A stretch of 64,000 bases of DNA from Caenorhabditis remanei (Eukaryota > Nematoda > Chromadorea > Rhabditida > Rhabditidae): NCBI RefSeq assembly GCF_010183535.1, contig NC_071330.1, forward strand, positions 4,197,717 through 4,261,716, in the 5' to 3' direction. This document shows positions 22,380 through 33,578 of the stretch, piece by piece; the stretch's first letter is position 1, and every line of letters starts with the position of its first letter. A program made the position numbers and the translations under genes. The notes under the pieces were generated by a model that searched no databases, had not been told where the DNA came from, and saw only the letters and a list, made by a program, of their open reading frames with translations.

Positions 22380-23110
22380 ACAGGGCATATCTCAAAAACT
22401 AAACGAGCTATCAAAAAGTTGTCAACTACAAAAATGATCCTCATAAAATTATCTACTTTTTTATAATTAGTCATGTTTTGATAGCACGTTAAGTTTCACA
22501 GATATAACGGCGAAAAACTGCTAGACCACTGTGCTCGCTCTTGCTTTTCTGGACTTGTTTAAAGTTGCGCATCTCAAAAACCAGAAGAGCTATGCAAAAA
22601 TTGTCAACTTCAAAAATGATCCTCATAAAATTATCTACTTTTTTATAGTTAACCATGTTTTGATAGCACGTCGAGTTTCAAAGCTCTGAAAGCGTGAACA
22701 TCATAGCCGTTTTTCTCTATTAGTAGTCTTGGGTTTGTAGGTGCATGTCTCGAAAACCATAAGTGCTATCGAAAAATTGTCAACTACTCTCATAAAATTT
22801 GCTACATTTTGGTTTCATTTTAATAGCTTTAAAAGGTTCTGAGATCTGGGTTTCTGCGCCCTCGTCCTCAGCAAGACCGGTAGTTAAGAATGCATATCTC
22901 AAAAACCCGAAGAGCCATGGAAAAGTTATCAACTACAAAACTAATCATCATAAAATTTTCTATATTTTTGTAGTTAATTACTTTTTGATAACTTAGCTGA
23001 TTGCAGAGATATGACAGAGCGAACACCGTAGACTCTTAAAAGGCGCCTATCATAAAAACTACGGAAGCTTTCAAAAAGTTACCAACTACTGAATTGAAGG
23101 TCTAGATTTG
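22380..23110 (+). repeat. GTTGTCAACTAC tandem array 2
   Basis: Five degenerate units of about 150-180 bp start at about 22388, 22570, 22750, 22897 and 23053. The shared order is ctcaaaaact, gagctatcaaaa, gttgtcaactac, cctcataaaatt, then a 'tttttatagtta' block and 'ttttgatagcac'. No coding capacity is seen. Confidence 0.75.
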
Positions 23111-24166
23111 TTTCATGTAAAAAATTGAAAAGTTGAACAACAATCTCAAAAAAATTTTTAAATTTGGTTACAAACGTCGTGGAAGTTGTGAAACGCTCAA
23201 AAAAATCCGAAAAGTTTTGGAATCAACGCTCTCTTCCATTTCTCTATTTGGAGATGGAAAAACCAATAAAAATCGTCTTCTTTTCCTTTTTTCTCACCGC
23301 CTTTCTTATATTTTATCACTTCTTTTTTCTCTTTTTTCCAAAAATCAGCAAAAAATGTGTCATATTCGCAGAAACGATTCTCGAAGAACACTAACACATT
23401 CAATCAATTTTACCCAATTTTTGATGGAAAAGAAAGAGCGATTAAATAAATTTGAAGGGTCATTAAAGAGGAATTGAATGACGACTGGAAATGGGGAAGG
23501 CATGGAATTGTAATTTCTTTTTGTACACGGGAGGTCAGACACGGTGGTGTCTTCTGAATTTATGTGGAGGAGGAGGAGGTGGAATGGCAAACATTACGTA
23601 TGATGGGATTGGTTGGAACCGAAAAGGAAAAGGGAGATGGTGGGGTGGAAAATGCGCTCTAATGATAATGCTGGATGGGGTAGACTGGAGAGACGCAGAG
23701 AAACGAGAGTGTCTGATTCGTCTTTGCACTTGCCAATCGTTCATCCTACTCATGAGGTAGCAAGTGCGCTCCGATGATAAAAAGGAAAGAACGGAGAGAG
23801 TGAAGAGACTCCGAGAAACGAGAGTGCCTAACTCGTCTCGGGCTCTCACCTTTAGTTTTCTCATTAGAGCGAACTTGCTTGTCTCAGATATTAAAGTTTT
23901 GGAGAAACTGGTGGGCTAGTAATGTCACGGTGAGGATTTTTAGCGATGGCCTGGAAAAACGAATTTCGGGAAAAAAACAAAAATAGTCCATCACCACAGT
24001 GCCATTAACTGGAAATGCTTAGGATGGCCTAGAATTCCAAATTTGGAAAATTAGGCTATGATCAGAAACTCTGATCATGTTTGAGCTGTTATTCTAGGTG
24101 GAGGCCTAGAAAGATGGAGGCCTAGAAAACCAAGTGGACTAGAAACCCATATCATAAAGAGTTAGG

Positions 24167-24940
24167 TAGGGCCATACTTGTCACGGGCCGGGCCGGGCCC
24201 GCTAAAAAAATCTTCCGGCCCGGCCCGTTCGGCCCGTCAAAATATTGAAAAAAAAATTTTCGTCGTTTTCCCATTGTTTTTTCGTTTACTACTTTATGGC
24301 AAACATATTATTGATTAGAAATTATAAAAAGACAACAAGTGCAAACGGAGATTGTCAGAATAAGTTATTTTGTCACTATAAACTTTGAGCCTCTCAAAGT
24401 CTCTGTGATGATCAGCCGATGATCAGAATCAGGATCAAGAACTTGCTGGAGGCTTCTGAAAGTAGTCTTATCGAATCCCCCGACCTCGATTTAGTATAGA
24501 CCGAAGAAAAAATTTAATTTCCAAGACTTTCAATTCTATTTTTCAAAAATAATTTTTTGGTTCCGGGCCCTGCGGGCCGGCCCGTAATTTGACAAGTATG
24601 GGTAGGGCTGTTAAAACCGGCGTTTTACGGCGGCAATCGCCGGTTTCATTTCCGGCGTGGGCGACAATCGCCGGAAATGAAACCGGCGATTGCGGCAAGT
24701 ACAATTTTAAAAACCGGCGTTTAACGCCGGTTTTTATCATTTTTATTCATTTTCAGTATATTTTCTACTCAAAAAAGCGGCGTTTGACGCCAATTTAGAA
24801 ATGAAAACCGGCGTTTGACGCCGGTTTGGAAATGAAAACCGGCGATGGAAGCAAGTTTTGGAAATGAACTTGATTTTCATGCAATTAACGTGAAAAAAGC
24901 GGCGCCGGCTTGCCGGCGATTGCCGCAAGTAACAGCCCTA
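24167..24940. mobile_element. hAT-like MITE TAGGGCTGTTA, interrupted
   Basis: The terminal inverted repeats are tagggctgtta and taacagcccta, with a perfect 8-bp duplication gagttagg (24159-24166 and 24941-24948). The left repeat is split after tagggc by a second element (24173-24600). Without the insert it is 338 bp and full of 'ccggcgattgc' and 'catttccggcg' motifs. Its ends resemble the hAT element at 54817 (tagggatgtt), which may have mobilised it. Confidence 0.88.
24173..24600. mobile_element. CATACTTG foldback element, copy 4, nested
   Basis: This 428-bp element begins catacttgtcacgggccggg and ends ttgacaagtatg. It is flanked by ggtagggc on both sides (24165-24172 and 24601-24608). It inserted into the end of the older hAT-like MITE, so the duplication includes part of that element's terminal repeat. 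Confidence 0.9.
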
Positions 24941-26214
24941 GAGTTAGGCCATCAGAAAACTCGAACCGCAATTCAAGATAACCTAGAAATCAAAGATTTG
25001 GGAAGTTAGGCCACCGAGACTCACGTTCATTCTCAGAACTTGGAAAGCTAGGCTTTATAGAAACTGATGAAGTTTGATGATGGCCTAGAAATCCCCATTG
25101 TATAACTAGGCCATGGTATACTAACCTACAGTAGCTATGACCTAGAAACCCAATCACTTAAAAACCTCGGCCACCAAAAAAACCATAAAACTGCAAAGTC
25201 TAATGGAATGGAAAAGAGGAAAATGAACTCAACTCTTCACAAAAAAACATATGTCATAACGAGATGAGGTCCCCTCTCGACACGAAAGACATGTGTTTCC
25301 AACGGGAAAAAAATGGAAAATGAGTGAGAGTGAAACCTCAGAAATTTGGTGGACAGAAAGTTCTGTGCTAGACAGTTGAGAGAGTGAGAGAGGGAAAAGA
25401 AACCAAGAGAATGCACATATAAGTCTATTATCAGGAGGTGGTATGGCGCCGATTCGGGAGAGAAATATCAAAAAATATTTTTCGAAAAATCGAAGAAGAA
25501 AACATATGGAGAAGGGTGAACTTAAAGAAGTGGAGAAGGATTTAATGGTTCAGTGAGCGTTGTTCCCGGGAAAAGAGAAAAATCCGGAAACTGTGTCATG
25601 ACTTTCGGTCCGTGACGTTTTGAAAAAAAATACCAAAAAAGACACAAAAAAAGAAAAGAAAAAATGTTGACCACCACCAAAAGCCAAACCATTAACCCTC
25701 AGATTTTCTGTCTAGAACACAACCGCCTGCGCCATGCGTGCAGAAATGGAATGAGGTGGCGGCCGTATAAGAATTGGGGGAAAAGCGGATCAAGCTAAAA
25801 ACAGTTGAGCCAACTCAAAAAAAATCGGGAGGAAAAAGAAAAACGCTCGGAACTCGTCAAGAAACATTCACCATTCGTTAACGGGTAGTGAAGAATTACA
25901 CTGAGAGGGCACCCACTCTCCCTTTCGACCTCTCTTTCTCATATTTTCATTTGACAATTTTCTTCTTGAGTCGAAAGGAGAAACGTCAAAAAATCTTCTG
26001 CAGAAAAGAGGATATCCTGTCATCATTACTGCCGACAACGGGGCTCCGATGGCTCCGATGGCTCATCAACAATCTTTGAAACGTTTTTTGAAGGGGGCTC
26101 AATTTATGAAAGATCTATTTTTCTGAATTTCAAAAATAAAGAGACAAGAAAAGGACATAAATTAGTAACAAATCGGAAAACTGGAATCACAGTGAGCAGG
26201 AGGGTGATGAAAAA

Positions 26215-29200
26215 TTAGCGGTGTCGTCGATCACGATCTCTGTCTCTATCTCTGTCACGTCTGTCCCGATCTCTCGAACGATCTCTATCTCTGGATCGGT
26301 CCCTTGAGCGATCCCGGTCTCTCGAACGATCACGACGACCTCTGTCACGATCACGATCACGGTCCCGGTCGCGGCGGTCACGGTCACGAGAGGAGGAGTG
26401 GCTTCTGAAAAAAAGGAATATTTCAATTGAGAAAGAGAAAAAAAACCTACCTCTTCCTCTTCTTCTCCTTCTTCTCACTTCTCCTTTCATCACTCTTTTT
26501 CCTCGAATTCCCTTCTCCACTCTTCAGAATCTTCTCCACATTCTCCATCTCCGTCCTTCTGAATTCATCGACTTTCCGTCGCGCATCCGGATCTCGATTC
26601 TTCTCCAAATCCTCCTGCAGTGCCAGTGCCCGTACTTCCACATCTCTCTTCAATTTCCGCCGTTTCTCTTCATTCGGATCCGAGACAAGAAGACTCGTAG
26701 CGGATGGCTCCTTGATTTCTCCCGGCGATAGACTGTCACGTTGTGCGGATTCTGAATGCACGTCATCTGTAATCATGACGCCGTCTATATCCTCGTCGTC
26801 CTCATCGTTCGATTTGCGACCATCGCGTTCCCATTTCGATGAGAATATCGGGAAGTTGTCACGTGGGCGGCTCTGAAAATTGTGAATACGGCTACTAAAA
26901 ACCATACTTGCAAAATATCGGCCCGGCCCGGCTCGGCCCGGCCCGGGCCGGTAGAGAAAGTTGCCGGCCCGGCCCGGGCCGGTAGAGAAAGTTGCCGGCC
27001 CGGCCCGGCCCGGTCGGCCCGGAGTCAAAAAATGAGCACAATTTTTTCACAAAATTTTTCGAAATTTTTTTAAATTTTCGTCAAAAATAGTCAAAAATCC
27101 TATGTAAACTTGAGTTTTATCGATATGTAAAAACATAGTCGAAAATTCGACTTTTTTGCGAAAAAATCAAAAAAAATTTCAAAAAATTTCAAATTTTCAA
27201 ATTTTTGTACTGTGACCCGGGCCGACCGGGCCGGGCCGGGCCGGGCCGGTGAAAATTCTCAAATCGGCCCGGCCCGGCCCGTTGCAAGTATGCTAAAAAC
27301 CATAGTAGCAAACCGGGCCGGCGCGTAACTCGCTTAAAACGCAATATTATGAGCTGATAAATATACGAAAATGTAGATCTCGGCGAGTTCTATATCCGTG
27401 ATTTAATCCGGGCTGAATGGCGAATCGTTAATGTACCGCGGGCCGGGCTAGAATGGCTTTTTTGACCATTTTCTCGTTTTTTGGCACTTTTTCTCTGCCC
27501 GCGGTACATTAACGATTCGCCATCCGGCCCGTCGTAAATCACGGATACAGAACTCGCGGAGATCTACATTTTGGTATATTTTTCAGCCCATAACATTGGC
27601 TTTGAAGCGAGTTACGCGCCGGCCCGGTTTGCAAGTATGCTAAAAACATAAATGTTTAAAAACTGATTCTCGGTTAAAAAAACGCGCAAAAACTCAAAAA
27701 AAAACTATAAATTTACCTCAACTGGCTTAAATTTGTTTGGCATTTCTTTAGCTGAAGTCGATGGACCCGCCACTTCTTCCAACGGAACGCCATCTATATC
27801 ATCCTCGTCATCATACAGTGACACCTTTTTCTGATCCCTTTCATCCAACGGCATTCCATCCAAATCCTCTTCATCCTCATCGTCATCTTCCGGTTCTTTC
27901 TCTTCAGATTTCTCTTTCCCGTATTCAACAAGTCCCAAAAATATATTCTGATTCATAATCAATTTCTCCGTCGGATACAGAGCGACATCGTCGAAATGAC
28001 GGAAAACATTCATAACTCTCTGCTTGAATTGATCCATTTTTATTCTCGATGGAATCGATTGATATGTTTTGCCGAGAGCGACGAAAATCTTCTCGAAAAT
28101 GGCTTCGAAGTGAGATCTGTAGAGACTGGCGTCACGGATTGCCTTTTGGACACAATTTGAGAGAATGTCGTTGATCAAGTATAATCTGGAAAGGAAAAGT
28201 TGAAATTTTTGCAATTTTTTAGTTGAAAAACTCTGGAAACGGGCCAGATTGGCACAAACCTCGCAATTTTTCGATGAAGAGGAGTCTCATCGAGTTGAAG
28301 ACTTTCCAGTAGACATTCCGAGATTTCCTTTGCATACTTTGCATTTTCTATACACCAAACCATCGCCGCACCGATTGAAGCTTTCTCTGGAGTCAGTTCT
28401 CGTATGAGAATCTCCAACTTGTCTCTCCGTTTATCCGACATTCGATTCTTCCTCTTTTTCTCCAATTTCTCCTTCCTCTTCCTCTCTTTTTCTTCATCCC
28501 TCTTCCTTCTTCTCTCCTCCCGTTCCTCATCCGAATCATAGTGCTTCTTCGGCTTCTCACCACCACGACGCTGTCCACCATCTCTCACTTTCATCCATTT
28601 ATCCGGATAGGTTTTCAGACAATTCATATGGTATAACTCTTTCGGCATAGCCTCCCGCAACTCGTTTATCGGGTACGGTGGGATCCACCACGGTCCGTTG
28701 ATGAACATTCTGAATGGGATACGACGCCATTCTTGGAGGGTGTCGCCTTGCAAAAGTGAATAAATTCTCCATCGATAATAGACGTGCAGTGCACAAGTGT
28801 TATCCCAGAGGAATTGAAACATTGGATTTTGGAATTCAGACGCGCAGACCATTGCTTCGAATTGTGGTCCCTCGGTCACCACGTACACCGCCATTCGATC
28901 CATAACTCTAACCAGCTTCCGATCCGGCGGAATCACCACTCTCACCACTGAATTTTTCATCAATTCACTGAAATCATCGTAGCCATACTGTCCTTTGATA
29001 GGCAAGGCGTGCATCGGAGGGTAAGTTTCATATTTCGCTAGGAATTTCTTGGCTAACGAGGGATCCGGTTGTGCATTGAATGGCAAGCCGCTAAGATTAT
29101 CGGGGTGTTGTAGATCGATAAGTACTGGCGGTGTATAGTAAGGAGTCGTTGGGATTTGTACGGGTCTGGCGAATGCGAATCGAATCGGCTCGTTTCTGAC

Positions 29201-30214
29201 GATAATCACTCTGACTTCAGCCATAAATCTATCGACATCAGCTCTCGACATAAACGCGACGAACGCACAGATATGTGGGCGTCGACGCTCTTCCTCACTT
29301 CTCGGATACAAAATTTTCAGCGCTGCTAGCGGACCGAATGAGCCAAATGTGAAGAGCAAATCGTCTTCCGTAACGGAATGTGGAATATTCGAGACGTAAA
29401 CGTTTGTGGTGTACGGGTCATCGTCGAATTCGCTGGATCCTTGAAATCCACGCTCCACAGTTGGCGCCAACCTCTCCACGACGGCCTGGTCCATACCGAC
29501 TCGCTCGAGATGCTGCCGGAGATCTTTTCGCTTCTCACGGTCTTCTTGTACTCTGAAAATCAACATTTTGGTGAACATTTTAACAATTTTTGAACTGAAT
29601 ACCTTTGAAGTTCATTCTTGAAAATCTCCATCTGACTAACTTTCGGTTTGTCTTGCTTCGCTTTCAAGCTTCCCGGTTTCGGTGGTCTTTGGAACGGCTT
29701 TGTGGTTGGAAGCACAACTTTTGGCACTTCGGATATCTTTTTGCTCCGCGCGGCGTCCTCTAGCATTCTTCTGGCCTGAAATTCAACAATATTGAGTTGG
29801 AAACTTCTCGAAAAGCAGGAATTACCTTTGCTGCAGCCAACTTCTTTGCCTCGTCGAGATCTTTTGAGCCAACACTTTGAGAAATGTTCATTTTGAATTT
29901 GGGTGCGTACAAACTTCCTTCGCCGCCAGAACTTGCTGAACTTATTATAATTTGTGTGATTGATTCATGATCAGAATCAATAATTACTGCTTTTATTCCC
30001 CTCCACAACATTTCCTCTCAGAAAAGATTTTGGTTGAGCCGCTGACGAGGATTGTCCGAATTCTGCCTGGAACTCCAGCAACGCGTCGTTCAGCTTCGCT
30101 TCCTCGTCGTCTGCTGTCTGAAAATCACTCATTATTACTATTTTTTTGAACACGAGTTGACAGCATGTAATTCTAGCTTACCTTTTTCCGCTTTTTCGCC
30201 CATTCCATACTCAT
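26215..30214 (-). CDS. U2 snRNP-associated SURP protein (U2SURP/SR140 homologue)
   Basis: SR140 associates with the U2 snRNP and acts in pre-mRNA splicing in the nucleus. Exons, in transcript order: 30214-30182, 30117-29988, 29935-29826, 29775-29603, 29552-28260, 28185-27717, 26872-26451, 26404-26215 (TAA). They give 939 aa (human about 1029). Domains in order: a Lys-rich N-terminus; an RRM at about 196-275 (TTNVYVSNIPHS, then CAFVAFMSRADVDRF); a SURP module at about 352-415 (FQNPMFQFLWDN, HVYYRWRIYSLLQGD); a charged linker; a CID-like helical domain at about 520-670 (LYLINDILSN); an acidic DDEDEEDLDGMPLDE segment; and a C-terminal RS/RD tail (residues about 878-939) of SRDRDR-type repeats. 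Domain order and the SURP motifs make this family call firm. The 52-nt intron 2 is inferred from phase. Two foldback elements sit in intron 6. Confidence 0.92.
26903..27292. mobile_element. CATACTTG foldback element, copy 5 (U2SURP intron 6)
   Basis: This 390-bp element runs from catacttgcaaa to gcaagtatg. It has long ggcccggcc arms and internal tandem copies of ggtagagaaagttgccggcc. It is flanked by ctaaaaac at 26895-26902 and 27293-27300. Confidence 0.9.
27301..27639. mobile_element. CATACTTG foldback element, copy 6, at the same target
   Basis: This 339-bp element starts catagtagcaaaccggg and ends cccggtttgcaagtatg. It belongs to the gcgcgtaactcgctt subfamily, with an interior palindrome around tgaccattttctcg. 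ctaaaaac stands at 27293-27300 and again at 27640-27647, so it shares the duplication with the neighbouring copy. Confidence 0.9.
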
Positions 30215-30232
30215 TTTGTCGTGTAAAAAATG

Positions 30233-30235
30233 CTG
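30233..30235 (-). promoter_or_regulatory. Candidate trans-splice acceptor of the U2SURP gene
   Basis: tttttattcag on the minus strand ends 18 nt before the ATG at 30214, a typical spacing for spliced-leader addition in Caenorhabditis. No upstream exon was recognised. Confidence 0.5.
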
Positions 30236-31984
30236 AATAAAAATATTTCTTGCAATTTTTCCACTCACCGAGAGTGCGTCAACTCGGATCGAAAATTACG
30301 CAAACAAATTTGCTGGTGCGTTACTCGTTTTCGCCGCGAAATTCGAAAAATAATTTTTTATGAATAGTGGGTTTTGGGCGAAATTTGCAAAATTAATTTG
30401 GAGAAATTTCAGAAAATGTTCTGAAACAACAAATTACTATTTGACTTTCGCAATTTCCAGTTCATCACTAATTTTTACATTTCTAGGTGAGGTGAATCTA
30501 AAAAATCTTCTGAAATTCACTTCACTCGTAAAAATATTGATTTTGCCATATTCTGGCCGATCACAAACACCGAACGTATCAGTGTAGTTCCCACAGTTTT
30601 TAACTCAATGCCTGCTGATTTCATAAATAAAGATTTCAGATAAAACATTCACTTTTTGTGACCTATAAGGCTGCCTGACATCTGAAAACTTTTTTTAGGC
30701 TTGTTTGATTGATCCAGACATTCGGTTTCAATCTAGTTTTGTGTATTTTTTATTTTATAAATAATTTCGAGCCGAGGCGTTCCAAAAGAAGTTCAATAAG
30801 CCATTTTCAAATATAAAAACTACTTTGTAAATTTTTTGAAAGCATTTATAGTATTTTTCCTTTTGTTATTTTGCTTTTTCGGAAGCTTTTTTCTTTTGAA
30901 AAATCTGAAACTCTAGAAAAACTATTATTCGAACTCCCGCCGAAAAGTTTGGCTCGTTGACTGAGTATTCAACGTTTACGTGTTAAGGGTACGCAGCGAA
31001 ATGCTTCCTTCGCACCCGTCGTCCCGCAGCCGTTTGGGCCTACACTCGTCGCTGTGTCGGTCGTGTCGCTTCTCTTTTCGATTTCTCTCGCCGCTCTCCT
31101 CGTTTCTTTATACAATTTCGTCTTCGCCTTCAACCTCTTTTTCGTCGTTCGCCACGTGTTTCGCTGTGTGTTTCATGCGTGAAGGTTGAAGAGTTTTAGG
31201 CGTCGAGAGCAGTGGCTAGTGATTTGAAAACTTTGCGTATTGAAATCCCCGCGGTTTTTGAGTAGTTTTGTTGATTTTCTGCAAATTTTTTAGGGATTCG
31301 CACCGCTTTTGGGCCCAAAAATTGAGTTCTGATTCATTTTGACTGCGTTTCGCATAGTTCAGTAGGTTTTTTGCATTTTTCTCGGTTCAAATTTTGAAAA
31401 ATGCGGTCATTTGTCAGTTTTTTCGCATTTTTGCAGGTTTTTCTATCGAACGAGAGCGAATTGAGTTGATGCTCACGCCATCACATAGTTCACGTTCACG
31501 CGCACACTTGGACATAACTTTTCATCTTTTCAGGCGCGTGTAGCCTTCTATTCTCCTCTTTGCCTAGAAAATCTAGACTTTCGGCTTTTAATCATTCTTT
31601 CTATAAAATCATCTGTCCGCGCCCTAAACTTTGCCACTACTCTCTTTTTCTTCGTGAATGATGAGATTTTATCGATTTTCCATAACACGCTTCCAATGGA
31701 GTGGCCAAGGCGACTCCATTTGCCAATACGACCCAGGCGCCTTGTCTGTGCGTCTCTATGCACAGCCTCACACAGCCACTCGCTGCTTTTTCTAACCGTC
31801 ATTGATCGTGCGCATTTTACTAGGCGAGAGGCGAGACACAGGTCGTCTCAATACATCTTGATGTGGATTCGGCATGAAGACGGGCTCGCGGTAGTTGTTT
31901 CGTCGATTCAAAGACGTCATCTTACGTTTCAATCGTCTTCTATACAAAGCGACCCCATCTCTTTATATTATTTCTTCATTTTTC

Positions 31985-31996
31985 AGATCTCTTCAG
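31985..31996 (+). promoter_or_regulatory. Two tandem acceptor sites before cgh-1
   Basis: tttttcag ends at 31986 and atctcttcag at 31996, ten bases apart, leaving a leader of 38 or 28 nt before the ATG at 32025. Either could serve spliced-leader addition or a 5' UTR intron. Confidence 0.45.
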
Positions 31997-32024
31997 GAAA
32001 TCAAACCTTTTACGACACCGTACA

Positions 32025-33578
32025 ATGAGTGGAGCGGAGCAACAACAACTAGTTCCAGCCAACGGCGACGAAAACTGGAAATCATCTCTCAACTTGCCAG
32101 CAAAGGATAGACGATTCAAAACTGCTGTAAGTTAATCAATGTTCGTTTCCAATTAAGATTTTCGTCTTTTCAGGATGTCACCGACACCAAAGGAGTAGAG
32201 TTCGAGGACTTCTGCCTCGGACGCGACCTTCTCATGGGCATCTTCGAGAAAGGATGGGAAAAGCCAAGTCCAATTCAAGAGGCTTCCATTGGAGTCGCGC
32301 TGACTGGACAAGACATCCTCGCCAGAGCCAAGAACGGAACCGGAAAGACCGGAGCTTATTGCATCCCAGTCATCGAGAAGATCCAACCAGCTCTCAAGGC
32401 AATCCAGGCTATGGTCATCGTCCCAACTCGTGAATTGGCTCTGCAGACTTCCCAAATCTGCGTCGAACTTTCCAAGCACATTCAGCTTAAGGTCATGGTC
32501 ACCACAGGAGGAACCGATCTTCGCGACGATATCATGCGTTTGAACGGAACCGTTCACTTGGTCATCGCCACTCCAGGAAGAATCCTCGATTTGATGGAGA
32601 AGGGCGTTGCCAAGATGGACAACTGCAAGACACTCGTTCTTGACGAGGCTGACAAGCTTCTCAGTCAGGACTTCCAGGTAATTAAAAGTGATTAAAAAAC
32701 GACATACTACGATAATTTTTCAGGGAATCCTCGACCGCCTCATCAACTTCTTGCCAAAAGAGCGCCAAATCATGCTGTACTCCGCCACCTTCCCACAAAC
32801 TGTCACTTCCTTCATGCAGAAACACATGCACAAGCCATATGAGATCAACCTCATGGAGGAGCTGACTCTTCTCGGAGTTACCCAGTACTACGCTTTCGTC
32901 CAGGAGAAGCAAAAGGTTCATTGCTTGAACACTTTGTTCCGCAAGCTCCAGATCAACCAATCGATCATCTTCTGCAACTCCACTCAACGTGTCGAGCTTC
33001 TTGCCAAGAAAATCACAGAGATCGGATACTCCTGCTACTACATTCACTCGAAGATGGCCCAAAACCACAGAAACCGAGTATTCCACGACTTCCGTCAAGG
33101 AAACTGCAGAAACTTGGTCTGCTCTGACCTGCTCACTCGCGGTAAGTATCAATTATTGACTAGTGCGCGATGAGGAAGAACAACACATACACACACTCCG
33201 ACTACCCATGAGGAGATAATTAAGAACGGATATCTGAGCGCCCTTTCCTCTTTAAATTTAGTCTCTAAAATTAATAATTTTTCTTAGTATTTATGAATTA
33301 TCCTCTTTTCAGGTATCGATATCCAAGCTGTCAATGTCGTCATCAACTTTGACTTCCCAAGAAACGCCGAGACTTACCTTCACAGAATCGGTCGCTCAGG
33401 ACGTTTCGGTCACCTCGGAGTTGCTATCAACCTCATCACCTACGAGGACCGTCACACTCTCCGCCGCATCGAGCAAGAGCTCCGCACTCGCATCGAGCCA
33501 ATCCCAAAGACTGTCGATCCAAAGTTGTACGTCGCCGATCAGCAACTCGTCGATGCTTCCGAGGAAACTACCGCATAA
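32025..33578 (+). CDS. cgh-1: CGH-1, DDX6/Dhh1-family DEAD-box RNA helicase
   Basis: This family represses translation and promotes decapping in P bodies; in C. elegans it is enriched in germline P granules and stored-mRNA granules. Exons 32025-32126, 32174-32677, 32724-33141 and 33313-33578 (TAA) give 429 aa, matching the known size of about 430. All helicase motifs are present: the Q motif region ([11 protein letters not shown], about 63-73), motif I AKNGTGKT (about 86-93), PTREL, GG, TPGR, DEAD at 191-194, SAT at 222-224, and HRIGRSGR at about 365-372. The DDX6-type [12 protein letters not shown] segment follows near the C-terminus. Codon use is biased to C-ending codons (ATC, GTC, AAC), as expected for a highly expressed gene, unlike its AT-rich surroundings. 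Confidence 0.97.

Larger units (their letters stand above)
23930..25160. repeat. CTAGGCCAC / GGCCTAGAAA degenerate array
   Basis: The words 'ggcctagaaa' and 'ttaggccac' recur many times in both orientations, spaced about 40-70 bp. The array is interrupted by the hAT-like element at 24167-24940. The same family occurs at 15495-15900 and near 21850-21900. Confidence 0.65.
18006..26214. other. Gene-free interval between cls-1 and U2SURP
   Basis: There is no exon-like coding sequence over 8.2 kb. It holds the cls-1 promoter at the left end, then repeats: 'gttgtcaactacaaaa' arrays (about 18470-18910 and 22380-23110), a hAT-like MITE (19691), 'ggatgtcc' and 'tgtctgtc' low-complexity DNA (about 19930-21370), a CTAGGCCAC array (about 23930-25160) and nested MITEs (24167-24940). 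Microsatellite-like ctctct tracts lie near 19320-19350. Confidence 0.7.
30215..32024. promoter_or_regulatory. Divergent promoter region, U2SURP gene and cgh-1
   Basis: The two genes diverge from this 1.8-kb interval. No coding exon is supported. A pyrimidine- and CG-rich stretch at about 30960-31190 (cgtcgctgtgtcggtcgtgt, runs of cttctc and ctcgcc) stands out from the AT-rich surroundings and may be the cgh-1 promoter or outron start. No array of the repeat families seen elsewhere is present. Confidence 0.5.

Noticed and set aside
23133..23477. 114-codon frame in the intergenic region
   Set aside because: Phe/Ser/Lys-rich translation of AT-rich DNA that overlaps other open frames on both strands; no homology is recognised.
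26187..26426. Minus-strand frame rich in Val/Ile/Glu at the U2SURP 3' end
   Set aside because: It is the RS/RD tail exon read in another frame; the low-complexity CGT/GAC repeat stays open in several frames.
5144..30214. cls-1 and U2SURP as one operon on the minus strand
   Set aside because: 8.2 kb separates them, and each has its own candidate spliced-leader acceptor; nematode operons have gaps of about 100 bp.
30980..31189. 69-codon Ser/Phe-rich frame upstream of cgh-1
   Set aside because: It is a CT-rich promoter-like stretch with no recognisable domain and no fitting splice sites; the composition explains the open frame.
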